64,000 bases of DNA. Origin: Hymenobacter lucidus. GTDB taxonomy: Bacteria; Bacteroidota; Bacteroidia; Cytophagales; Hymenobacteraceae. The notes under the pieces are model-generated. The model saw nothing but the letters and a program-made list of their open reading frames with translations. It was not told the origin of the DNA and did no database searches. This document shows, one piece after another, positions 26,520 to 35,071 of the stretch; the stretch's first letter is position 1, and each line of letters starts with the position of its first letter. Made by a program: the position numbers and the translations under genes. The stretch is from positions 124,001-188,000 of the forward strand of contig NZ_JAJADR010000005.1 in assembly GCF_020447265.1 (NCBI RefSeq). Direction: 5' to 3'.

Positions 26520-29500
26520 TTAGAGGGAGAGATTCACGCCGAACAACAAAGCGCGGCTGCGCGGATAAGCGGCATAGTCAACGCCCGGCGTAAGCGGCGT
26601 AGCGCGGCGGGTGTTCACCTCCGGGTCGTAGCCACTGTACTTGGTGAAGGTGTAGATGTTGTTGGCCGTCACGTAGAAACGAACCTGGGTCAGCTTGGCC
26701 CGCAGCGTCAGCGACTTCGGCAGGGTGTAGCCGATGGTGATGTTGTTTACGCGCAGGAACGAGCCATCTTCAATAGCCCACGAGTGCAGCAGGTAGCGGC
26801 CCCGCGTCGGACGCCAGATTTTGGCGTTGGCGTTGAGAGCGGCCAAAGCAGTAGGCTCACTTACTACGTTGCCCTGGTCGTCAATCGTGCGCCACCGGTC
26901 GCGCATGATGCCCAGCACGTTCTGGTTGGGGTTGTAGCTGCTGGTGAAGTCAATCTTGTTGGCATTGTAAATGTCGTTGCCAACTACAAAGTTCAGGAAC
27001 ACGCTGGCGTCGAAGCCTTTGTAGGCAAATTGCTGGTTCAGGCCACCGGTAAACTTAGGGTTGGCATTGCCAATTACCTGCCGGTCGTCGGTGGTGATGA
27101 GGCCGTCGCCGTTGGTGTCCTTGAACTTAACGGCGCCCGGCGTGGGCTGAATTACCCCGTTTACCGTGGTACCGGTGTTGTCGGCCACCACGATGTTGTT
27201 GTTCGGAATACCATCTTTCAGCGCGTAGTTCCAAGTACCGTTGGCCGCCTGCGTGGCGTTGAAGTCTTCCACTTTATACCAGCCGTCGGTTACATAGCCA
27301 AACATGAGGCCCACTGGCTGGCCCGGCGTTACGAGGTAGTCGGTACCGGTGTCGGAAGTCCAGCCCGAGTTGATGCCGGGCAGGTAGGGCTGGCCGCCCA
27401 GGCTTTCCACCCGGTTGCGGTTAATCGACACGTTGCCGTTCAGCGACCAGGTGAAGTCGGGCGTCTGGATGGCGGTGCTGCTGATCTGCAGCTCAATGCC
27501 GCGGTTAGAAGTTTCGCCGATGTTGCGCAGCTGCGTGGTGTAGCCCGAGGTTACGGGCACGGGCTGGGCAATCAGCAGGTCGAAAGTGGTGTTATAATAA
27601 GCATCAGCCGTAATCTGCACCTTGTTGTTGAACAAGCTCAGGTCCATGCCCAAGTTGCGCGCCCGAGTAGTTTCCCACTTCAGATTGGGATTAGCCAGCG
27701 ACGTAGTAGCCAGACCGGGCGTGCGGCCGTTTTCCAGCGAGTATTCCACGCCGTTCGAGATGAACGTCTCACGGAACAGGTTGTTAGCAATGCGGTTGTT
27801 GCCCGACAGGCCGTAGCTCAGGCGCAGCTTCAGGTCCGTTACCATAGCCAACGACTGCATAAAGCCTTCTTTCGACACGCGCCATGCTACCGAAGCAGCC
27901 GGGAAGTAGCCCACCCGCTTACCAGCGGCAAACTTCGACGAGCCGTCAACACGCATTGTACCGGTGAAGAGGTACTTGTCGTCGAAGGAGTAGTTCACGC
28001 GGCTAAAAGCTGACAGAATACGGTTCGGGTCTTCGTTAGTGGTTGGCGAAGGCTGCACGAAGCCGGCCGGAGCCTGGGCCTGGTTGAAGTTGGCCAGAGC
28101 CTTTTCGGGCTCGATGTTGGTCGGCAGGTACAGGGCCGAGATGTTGAGCGAGTTGTTCAGCGTCTGGAACACTTCGTGGCCGAGCAGCGCGTCGAAGGCG
28201 TGGCGGCCTTTGGCCTGGAGCTTGTAGCTCAGCACGTTCGAATTGTTGAGCGTGAGTTGGGTACCGGTGCCGATGGAAGCCGTGGGCTGGTTGCCGTTCT
28301 GGCGGGCCACGCTGGTTACTTTGCTGTTGAAGGCTTCGGAACGCGTGATGCGGTAGTCAACGCCGAAGGTCGAGCGGATGCTCAGGGCCTTGGTGAAGTT
28401 GAAGTTGGCGTAAGTGGTGGCGTTAGCCAGGCGCTGAATGTCGCGGCGGTACTCGGCGTTGGCCAATACAATCGGATTAATCAGACCGTTGTTGCCACCG
28501 CTCAAAATATAGTATTCTTCGTCTTCCTGGGTGGGGTCGAGTACTACGCCGCTGCCCAGGTTGTTGGTAAAGGGCCGGTACTGTATCGTATTGCGCAGGC
28601 GCGACGAGCTGGAAAGTCCACCGCTGGCCGTGCCGGCACCGTTGACGGTCTGGTCGTTGAGACGCACGTTGAAGCCAATGCGCAGCTTGTCGGTAGCCTT
28701 GTTGTCGAGGCGGAAGCTCACCAGCTTGCGGTTGAACTCCGACGCCAGTTGAATGCCTTTTTCGGTGTTGTTGGTCAGGCTCAGCGAGTATACCGTGCCT
28801 TTGCCACCACCCGAAACGGTGAGGTTATGCGTCTGCTGGAAAGCTTCCCGGCCGAATACTTCTTCCTGCCAGTCGGTGAAAGGCGATTGACGAGCCAGGT
28901 TCAGCGTATCGCTGGTGAAGTTTCTGGAGCCGTAGGCGCTACGGAACGTAGCCAGGTCGGCGCTTTGGCGCGAGGCGCGCTCGTACTGTAAATCAATGTA
29001 TTCGCCGGGCTTGAGCACATCCAGCTTCTTAACCAACTGCCGCACGCCGGCAAAACCGGTGTAGTTAATAGTAGTGCGGCCTTCGATACCGTTTTTGGTC
29101 GTGATGATAACCACGCCGTTGGCACCGCGGGCACCGTAGATGGCCGTGGCCGAGGCATCCTTCAGTACGTCAACCGAGGCAATATCCTGGGGCGAAATAA
29201 CCGACAGCGCGTTTTCCAGCTGCATGCCGTCTACTACGTACAGGGGCGAGTTGTCTTGGGTGATAGAGCCGCCGCCGCGCACCCGGATGCGCACATCGGC
29301 ACCGGGCGTACCTTCCGAGGAAGTAAGCTGCACCCCAGCCAGGCGGCCCGTTAGGGCTTCAGCGGCTGAGTTTACCGGTACGTCCTTAATCTGGGCGGCG
29401 CTTACCGACGATACGGAGCCGGTGATGTCCTTGCGGGGCACGGCCGCGTAGCCGATTACCACCACGTCTTCCATCAGCTTGGTATCGGGGCTCAGCTGCA

Positions 29501-29783
29501 CCGTAATGTTGTTCTGGCTACCCACGCTCACGTCTTTCGACACGAAGCCGATGTAGCTCAGGCGCAGGGTAACGTCGGTAGCATTGGCGGGCAGGGTGAT
29601 GGAAAACGTGCCATCGGGGCCGGTAGAGGCGCCGTTGGTGGTTCCCTTCACAACAACCGTTACCCCGGGTAGAGGCTCATCTTTCTCAGTGGATCGGACG
29701 ACTCCCTGAATGCTGCGCTGCTGGGCTACCGCGTGCAGCGCGACGCTCAGTAGCAGCCAGAGGAACAGTAGGTGCTTTCTCAT
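26520..29783 (-). CDS. SusC/RagA family TonB-dependent outer-membrane transporter
   Basis: The 1087-residue product is about normal for SusC. It has a signal peptide (LLFLWLLLSVALHAVAQ) and a CarboxypepD_reg-like domain at about 25-105 (PLPGVTVVVKGT, YIGFVSKDVSVG). The plug follows, with ALTGRLAGVQ, the SusC signature DASATAIYGARGANGVVIITT, and a 22-strand barrel ending in YPRSRALLFGVNLSL. It imports oligosaccharides using TonB energy with the adjacent SusD. No anti-sigma-interacting STN extension is seen. The operator-like site at 30020 lies 237 bp upstream, suggesting regulation by a DNA-binding repressor or activator rather than an ECF/anti-sigma pair. Confidence 0.96.
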   Translation of the reverse strand: MRKHLLFLWLLLSVALHAVAQQRSIQGVVRSTEKDEPLPGVTVVVKGTTNGASTGPDGTFSITLPANATDVTLRLSYIGFVSKDVSVGSQNNITVQLSPDTKLMEDVVVIGYAAVPRKDITGSVSSVSAAQIKDVPVNSAAEALTGRLAGVQLTSSEGTPGADVRIRVRGGGSITQDNSPLYVVDGMQLENALSVISPQDIASVDVLKDASATAIYGARGANGVVIITTKNGIEGRTTINYTGFAGVRQLVKKLDVLKPGEYIDLQYERASRQSADLATFRSAYGSRNFTSDTLNLARQSPFTDWQEEVFGREAFQQTHNLTVSGGGKGTVYSLSLTNNTEKGIQLASEFNRKLVSFRLDNKATDKLRIGFNVRLNDQTVNGAGTASGGLSSSSRLRNTIQYRPFTNNLGSGVVLDPTQEDEEYYILSGGNNGLINPIVLANAEYRRDIQRLANATTYANFNFTKALSIRSTFGVDYRITRSEAFNSKVTSVARQNGNQPTASIGTGTQLTLNNSNVLSYKLQAKGRHAFDALLGHEVFQTLNNSLNISALYLPTNIEPEKALANFNQAQAPAGFVQPSPTTNEDPNRILSAFSRVNYSFDDKYLFTGTMRVDGSSKFAAGKRVGYFPAASVAWRVSKEGFMQSLAMVTDLKLRLSYGLSGNNRIANNLFRETFISNGVEYSLENGRTPGLATTSLANPNLKWETTRARNLGMDLSLFNNKVQITADAYYNTTFDLLIAQPVPVTSGYTTQLRNIGETSNRGIELQISSTAIQTPDFTWSLNGNVSINRNRVESLGGQPYLPGINSGWTSDTGTDYLVTPGQPVGLMFGYVTDGWYKVEDFNATQAANGTWNYALKDGIPNNNIVVADNTGTTVNGVIQPTPGAVKFKDTNGDGLITTDDRQVIGNANPKFTGGLNQQFAYKGFDASVFLNFVVGNDIYNANKIDFTSSYNPNQNVLGIMRDRWRTIDDQGNVVSEPTALAALNANAKIWRPTRGRYLLHSWAIEDGSFLRVNNITIGYTLPKSLTLRAKLTQVRFYVTANNIYTFTKYSGYDPEVNTRRATPLTPGVDYAAYPRSRALLFGVNLSL

Positions 29784-30019
29784 GTGACGTTAGGTGTGGG
29801 AATTTGAAATTTTCAATTGACGGGCTTCGCTGCTGTGCGTGGCCGGATGGTGTGGAGAGACTTACCGGACAGGCGAAAGAAAAGCAGTAGAAAGACCAGA
29901 ATGCGTTTTGCACTCTTACCTGTTAGTCGGGCTAATTTTGTACTGTTAGCCGATTCACCGGTTCTATAAGTTTACACTAACCCCCGGCAAAAGCGAAGAA
30001 TCCACGCTTTTTTATTTGT

Positions 30020-30043
30020 GCAAACGTTCCCGGCATCGTTGCC
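30020..30043 (-). promoter_or_regulatory. Operator-like inverted repeat, copy 2 (upstream of susC)
   Basis: Plus-strand reading is GCAAACGTT, spacer CCCGGC, ATCGTTGCC. It is preceded by TTTATTTGT, also found before copy 3. The 544-bp gap 29784-30327 otherwise holds only the terminator at 30276-30309 and presumably the susC promoter; no gene is seen there. Confidence 0.7.
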
Positions 30044-30275
30044 GTCGTTCCATTAAACCGGGTTTATTGCTATACTAGCCTCCTAATAGTCATATCCTTA
30101 GCCTTCCTCTATTTTTGCCGGCCTTTTCACCATCAATTTTACTTATTGTATTTTTCTAATCGGCTGAGTCTACACTCACCATCTTACCTCGCGCACAGCA
30201 GCCTACTAGTTTACGTGCCGACTGTGAGCGGTAGAACTGGCCGAGCTACCGAGAAAGGAGCACCGGCTGAAAACA

Positions 30276-30309
30276 GAAAAAGCCTCCAGTTGCAGCTGAA
30301 GGCCTTTCT
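30276..30309 (-). terminator. Terminator after the GH43 gene
   Basis: The stem AGAAAAAGCCTCCAG / CTGAAGGCCTTTCT has mismatches and a short loop. It lies 19 bp after the GH43 stop on the minus strand and is T-rich in that direction. Confidence 0.7.
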
Positions 30310-30327
30310 AAGCAAGATTCCGCGCAG

Positions 30328-31965
30328 TTATTCCACCCGAAACCAGTCTACATCAGCCGCACCGGCGTCGTTAGTTTTGCCGGCCCGGGTACAAAACAGG
30401 CCCACTTTGGCACCAATCCATTTGCCTTCCCGCACCTGAAACGCCGTGCCTACCGGCTGAAACGTCTGCCCGTCGAGGCTGTAGCTGAACTGACACTTGG
30501 CACCCGCGGCTACGGCCGCGCGCAGGTACACGGGCTGCCCGGCCGGCATGGTGGCTACGGGCGCGGCCGTAGTTTCGGCGGTGCCTTTGTCGGCGTTCTG
30601 GCAGGTGGTCTGGCTCAGCTGGAGCTTGCCGCCCTGGTTGGTTACCGACAGGTACGCATAGTCCAGGCCCATCATAATCAGGCCGGTTTTCTCACCTTCG
30701 AAGCGGGGCGTAAATGTGAGCTTGGTCGTGACGGTAAATACCTCGGCCGGCAGCTTTTGCAGCAGTAGATTAGGCACCTGCCAGAAGTTCTTAAAATCAG
30801 TAGGCAGCGGCACCGAGTACAGCCGCAGATAGCCTGCACCGGTCGGGAAAGCCCAGCCCACCTGCGGGTTGGCGTGCCACTGCCACTGCAGGCCCAGCTG
30901 GTTCGAGTCGAATTCGTCGGAGGTGGCGGGTGTGGCCAGCGCGGCAGCTTTACCTTTGGTAGCCGGCTTGCGGAAGGTAAGTACCGGCTCACCCTTACCG
31001 TCGCCGTCGGGGTCGTTGCCAATTACCGGCCAGTCGTTTTTCCACACCATCGGCTGCAGGTGCACCACGCGGCCGTAGGGCCCTTGGTCCTGAAAGTGCA
31101 TAAACCAGTTTTCGCCGGTCGGCGTGTCAATCCAGGCGCCCTGGTGCGGCCCGTTGATGGTGGTTTTGCCCTGGTCCATCACGATACGGTCTTCGTAGGG
31201 GCCAAACACGCTTTTAGAGCGCAGTGCCACCTGCCAGCCGGTAGCCACTCCCCCACCCGGCGCCAGAATGTAGTAGTAGCCGTTGCGCTTGTGAAACTTG
31301 GGGCCTTCAATCGTGGGGTGCTTTTCGTGCCCGTCGAATACCAGCACGTCGTCGCCGAGCAGGCTGCGGCCGTCGGGGCTCATGCGGCTCACAGCCAGCA
31401 CACTCTTGAAACCGGCCCTGCTCCCGGCAAAGCCGTGTACGAGGTAGGCTTTGCCATCTTCGTCCCAGAGCGGGCAGGGGTCAATCCAACCCTTGGCCTC
31501 CTTCACCAGCACCGGCGCTTCCCAGGGCCCGGCCGGGTTGTCGGCCCGCGTCACGAAAATGCCCAGGTCGGGGTCGGGGTAATAGATATAGAACTTCTTT
31601 TTGTGGTAGCGAATGGAGGGTGCCCACACGCCGTTGCCGTGCTGGGGCAGGTCGTAGCGAGCCTGCGGGGGTTGCTGGGTGAATACCGCACCGATAATGG
31701 TCCAGTTGACCAGGTCGGTGGAATGCAGAATCTGCAAACCGGGTGCGGCGTTGAAGCTCGATGAGGTGAGGTAGTAGTCATTGCCCACCCGCACCACATC
31801 GGGGTCGGAGTAGTCGGCATACAGCACCGGGTTTTTATAAGTACCGTTGCCCAGGTCGGGTACCCATACTTTCGACAGGGAAGAGGTTTGGGCCGCCGTG
31901 AAGCGGGGCAGGCAGAAAATAGCCGCCAAAGCAGCCAGCAGGAAAATTCGGGTTGATTTTACCAT
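30328..31965 (-). CDS. Exported GH43 glycosidase with C-terminal concanavalin-like domain
   Basis: The 545-residue protein has a signal peptide (ending FTAAQ). Its five-bladed propeller at about 40-330 has catalytic Asp54 (YSDPDVV), Asp162 (GWIDPCP) and Glu220 (TIEGPKF). A C-terminal beta-sandwich at about 345-545 (DEFDSNQLGLQWQWHANP) is typical of GH43 beta-xylosidase/arabinofuranosidase proteins. It probably removes arabinose or xylose from pectin or hemicellulose side chains. It stands alone between two terminators, with its own 5' gap of 66 bp to the next terminator. Confidence 0.93.
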   Translation of the reverse strand: MVKSTRIFLLAALAAIFCLPRFTAAQTSSLSKVWVPDLGNGTYKNPVLYADYSDPDVVRVGNDYYLTSSSFNAAPGLQILHSTDLVNWTIIGAVFTQQPPQARYDLPQHGNGVWAPSIRYHKKKFYIYYPDPDLGIFVTRADNPAGPWEAPVLVKEAKGWIDPCPLWDEDGKAYLVHGFAGSRAGFKSVLAVSRMSPDGRSLLGDDVLVFDGHEKHPTIEGPKFHKRNGYYYILAPGGGVATGWQVALRSKSVFGPYEDRIVMDQGKTTINGPHQGAWIDTPTGENWFMHFQDQGPYGRVVHLQPMVWKNDWPVIGNDPDGDGKGEPVLTFRKPATKGKAAALATPATSDEFDSNQLGLQWQWHANPQVGWAFPTGAGYLRLYSVPLPTDFKNFWQVPNLLLQKLPAEVFTVTTKLTFTPRFEGEKTGLIMMGLDYAYLSVTNQGGKLQLSQTTCQNADKGTAETTAAPVATMPAGQPVYLRAAVAAGAKCQFSYSLDGQTFQPVGTAFQVREGKWIGAKVGLFCTRAGKTNDAGAADVDWFRVE

Positions 31966-32031
31966 TCAGTAATGAGTTGGTTACCGCGTGCAGGGCGGTC
32001 TGAGCTATTGTTACTGGTACCTACTTAAAGC

Positions 32032-32069
32032 AAAAACGGCCCCGGAAGCAATTTCCGGGGCCGTTTTTT
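32032..32069 (-). terminator. Strong terminator after the T9SS pectinesterase
   Basis: A perfect 16-bp stem (AAAAACGGCCCCGGAA / TTCCGGGGCCGTTTTT) with a 5-nt loop has A/T tracts on both strands. It lies just beyond the minus-strand stop at 32078. Confidence 0.93.
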
Positions 32070-32077
32070 AGCGGAGG

Positions 32078-34723
32078 CTAGTTTTTGACAAACTTAGTCG
32101 TTAGGCTTTCTTTGGCGCTACTGTAGCGCAGCAGGTAGGTGCCTTTCGCCAAGCTTTCCAGCTTCAGCGGGGTCTGCTCGGTGCCGGGCTTGGTACTGAA
32201 AGTCGCCACTTTTCGGCCGTCAAACGAGTACACCGTCACGGTGGCGTTGGCCTCGGCTTTGGGGTGGGTCAGGGTCATTACCTGCTGGGCCGGGTTGGGG
32301 TACACGGCCAGGCCAGCAGCCAAAGCAGCGGCGGCGTGCGTGCCGGTGATAGTCAGGGCTTCGCCCTTTACCTGCACGTCGCGCAGCAGACCGTAGCGGC
32401 CCGAACTGCCGCTGCCGCAGCTCCAGTACATCCGGATTGTCAGCGTTTGGCCGGCGGCCAGCTGTACGCCACTAGCCCCGGCCAGCGCCAGGCGGTAGTT
32501 CTGGTTGGTGCCCGTGTTCTGGTTGTTGAGAACGATAGGCGTGGCGAAAGCGCCGTTAGCGGTGCTATTCAGCGCCCCGCTTGGGCCCATACCACCCGAT
32601 ACGTCGGTGGAGTCAGCAGTGGTGAAGCCGGTTTTGGAGTACACTACCGCCAGCTTGGTGTTGCTGTTGGTATTATAGAACGCCGACCACAGCAGCACAG
32701 AGTCGATGCGGGCTGCGCTGCCGGTGGTCGTGATGGTGAACTGCTCGTAGAAGCGGCGGTTCAGGTTGCCGCCCGGACCCAGCACGGGCGAAGCCGTACC
32801 CCACGAACCGTCACCGTTGGTGCTGGCTCCGAAAGCCTGGCCGTAGCGTGACGAGTAGGCTGGCACACCAGCTACCGTAGTACCATTGGAAACGTAGAGC
32901 CGGCGCAGCGTGGGCGTGCTGGCGGCCACGCGCGGCGAGCGGATGGCGGCGCTGTCCTGGGCGCTTACCCGCATCGACCACATCTGGAGCCGCTCCGAAA
33001 CCGGGGCGCTGGTATTCACTTTCGTTCCGCTTACCGGCACTGTAACCGAGGCCGCACCGGGGCTGCTGTGCACGATGTTGCCGGCGTAGCTGCCCGCCGC
33101 CGTAGCGTTGAGACGCACGCTGATGGTGGTGTTGGCCACAACGTTATTGGTCGGAATAAGGACCAGCGGCGTGGTGGGTGTAAACCAGTTGAGGCCGCCG
33201 TTGGGCGATACTTCGTAGCCGGCGGGCGGCGTCACGGTCAGGTTGGCGGTCAGGTTTTCGGCGGCCATCTGGTAGGTACGGGCTGCCGAAGGGCCGTTGG
33301 CATACTGCGCGAAGGTACCCAGGCTGCCGGTGATGGTAACGGTGGGGACGCGCGACACTTCGAGCGTATCAGTAATCTGGGTAGCCAGGCCGGTTTTGGA
33401 GGCCCGGATGTAATAGTAGTAAGCAGCACCGGCGGCAGGCAGCGCGTCGGCCGTCTGGTAGTTGTAGGTGGTGTCGTTGGCAGCTACAATGTCGGTACCA
33501 ACCTTGGCGTAGGTGCCTTTGCGGGTGGAAGCACGGAACACCTCAAACTTCACCTGATTGATAGCCCAGGCCATGTTCCAGGTGAAAGTGGCGGTGCTGG
33601 CCCCTTTCACGGCGCGCAGGTTCGTGACGGCAATATCAGGCGTGAAGGTGGTGCAGATGCTCGAATTGACGGTGCAAGGGTCCCAGGTGCCAAACAGGTT
33701 GCTGATGGAATACTGCGCCGTATCGGCCGGGGTGAATTGCTTCGACCAGCTCACGCGCTGGCTCACATTGATGGGGCGGCCGTCGAATTTGCGGCTGTTG
33801 TACTCGGCGTAGGTAATCAGGGCGGTGTTGGTGCCGGCATCCCAGGTGCTCCAGCCCTCGGGCTTAATAACGCCGGTAGCCATGGTGGTTTTGAGCCACA
33901 CTACTTTGTTTTCCGCCAGTGGTACGCTGCCGGTCGAGTTCTGCCAGGGGCGGCCCAGCACGTAGGTAGTCGTGCCGCGGTTGGCCGGAATGGTGCAGCT
34001 GCGGAATACGTAGCCGAAAGCCTGGCCGGGCTGGGTGTTGGCGGCTGTAATGTAGCTACCGCCGAGGCCGTCCTGGCGGGTTTTGGCGTACACTACGCAC
34101 CGGTCGAAAATGGCGCGGGAGCTACCGAAGATGAAGTCCACGGTGCCGTCGATGTAGCAGTTGCGGAAGTACTGACGCAGGCCGTTGCCGTTGGCCAACA
34201 CCGTATCCTGGCCACCCAGGAAGCGGCAGTTCTTGAACGCAGCCCGGTCGGCATTCACGTTGATGGCCAGGGCCTGGGGCGCGTCGCCGGTCGTGTTTTC
34301 GAAGGTGATGTTCAGAGCCGAGAAGTCGGTGGCGTTGATGGTAACCGAAGCCGAGTTGGACGTACCAAACGTACCACCGGCCGGGTTGGGCTTGCCCGAA
34401 AAGTCGTCGTAGGTCAGGATGGTGTTAGCCACGCTCTGGCCGATGAGCTGCAAAAATGGCTTGTTGCTCGGCACGTTGATTTTCTCCTTGTACCGGCCGT
34501 TCTTGATGTAGATGGTATAGTTAGCGGTGCGGGCCGTAGGCGCGGCGTCGATGGCGGCCTGCACCGTGCGGAAAGCGCCGGAGCCATCCTGGGCTACTAC
34601 CGCATCGTAGGTCTGGGCCTGTGCGGCACTACTCAGGAGAAAGGTAGTTAGCAGCACACACAGGGCTAGCCAATACCGGAATGCCGACGCTGAAGCGCCG
34701 GAATGCGTACGGGTAGAAGTCAT
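32078..34723 (-). CDS. Multidomain secreted pectin methylesterase (CE8) with T9SS tail
   Basis: The 881-residue product has a signal peptide (LALCVLLTTFLLSSAAQAQ). The CE8 beta-helix at about 37-345 has Asp173 (GGQDTV), Asp196 (VDFIFGSS) and LGRPW. A fibronectin-III-like domain follows at about 360-460, an Ig-like domain at about 465-560, and a beta-rich region to about 790 that may bind glycan. A Por-secretion C-terminal domain starting near VYPNPAQQ and ending TTKFVKN completes it. The tail directs export by the type IX system and attachment outside the outer membrane. The first catalytic motif has GGQD instead of GNQD. The site at 34810 lies 87 bp upstream. Confidence 0.94.
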   Translation of the reverse strand: MTSTRTHSGASASAFRYWLALCVLLTTFLLSSAAQAQTYDAVVAQDGSGAFRTVQAAIDAAPTARTANYTIYIKNGRYKEKINVPSNKPFLQLIGQSVANTILTYDDFSGKPNPAGGTFGTSNSASVTINATDFSALNITFENTTGDAPQALAINVNADRAAFKNCRFLGGQDTVLANGNGLRQYFRNCYIDGTVDFIFGSSRAIFDRCVVYAKTRQDGLGGSYITAANTQPGQAFGYVFRSCTIPANRGTTTYVLGRPWQNSTGSVPLAENKVVWLKTTMATGVIKPEGWSTWDAGTNTALITYAEYNSRKFDGRPINVSQRVSWSKQFTPADTAQYSISNLFGTWDPCTVNSSICTTFTPDIAVTNLRAVKGASTATFTWNMAWAINQVKFEVFRASTRKGTYAKVGTDIVAANDTTYNYQTADALPAAGAAYYYYIRASKTGLATQITDTLEVSRVPTVTITGSLGTFAQYANGPSAARTYQMAAENLTANLTVTPPAGYEVSPNGGLNWFTPTTPLVLIPTNNVVANTTISVRLNATAAGSYAGNIVHSSPGAASVTVPVSGTKVNTSAPVSERLQMWSMRVSAQDSAAIRSPRVAASTPTLRRLYVSNGTTVAGVPAYSSRYGQAFGASTNGDGSWGTASPVLGPGGNLNRRFYEQFTITTTGSAARIDSVLLWSAFYNTNSNTKLAVVYSKTGFTTADSTDVSGGMGPSGALNSTANGAFATPIVLNNQNTGTNQNYRLALAGASGVQLAAGQTLTIRMYWSCGSGSSGRYGLLRDVQVKGEALTITGTHAAAALAAGLAVYPNPAQQVMTLTHPKAEANATVTVYSFDGRKVATFSTKPGTEQTPLKLESLAKGTYLLRYSSAKESLTTKFVKN

Positions 34724-34809
34724 AGGAAAACGATTTGGTGGGAATAATCAGAACTTAATAGTAAGCCGATTACGCAGCAGATTTAGGCTTAGTCAGCTTC
34801 TTTATTTGT

Positions 34810-34833
34810 GCAATCGTTGTCGGGAACGTTGCC
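34810..34833 (-). promoter_or_regulatory. Operator-like inverted repeat, copy 3 (upstream of the T9SS pectinesterase)
   Basis: Plus-strand reading is GCAATCGTT, spacer GTCGGG, AACGTTGCC, preceded by CTTTATTTGT. It occurs in the 348-bp divergent gap together with copy 4 in the opposite orientation, so each of the two genes has its own site facing the same way. Confidence 0.75.
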
Positions 34834-34922
34834 AGTGCTGCTTCGCTGCCCTGAATTTTTCGCATACACCCTGGGTTCGAGTGAGTACGCACCCACCGCC
34901 GCTATTTTTTATCGGTTACGTT

Positions 34923-34946
34923 GGCAACGTTCCCGGTAACGATTGC
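34923..34946 (+). promoter_or_regulatory. Operator-like inverted repeat, copy 4 (upstream of pectate lyase)
   Basis: Plus-strand reading is GGCAACGTT, spacer CCCGGT, AACGATTGC, followed by GCGAATAAAG. This is the reverse complement arrangement of copy 3 and lies 126 bp before the pectate lyase start. Confidence 0.75.
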
Positions 34947-35071
34947 GCGAATAAAGTCCGCTGACGGCCCTGCGAAGGCGCAGCTGATTGAGTAATATCA
35001 ACTTCTGATTCACGCGGTCTGCCCTTGGCGCGCCTGAACTACTCTTCTCTTCGCCTTAGTCAACAGCCTCT

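Noticed and set aside
26055..28013. 652-codon open frame on the plus strand opposite SusC/SusD
   Set aside because: It is antisense to strongly supported SusC and SusD genes and arises from high third-position GC. Its translation has no signal peptide, domain or plausible composition.
33068..34651. 527-codon open frame opposite the T9SS pectinesterase
   Set aside because: Same cause: a shadow of a high-GC gene, rich in Val, Gly, His and Arg with no recognisable motif.
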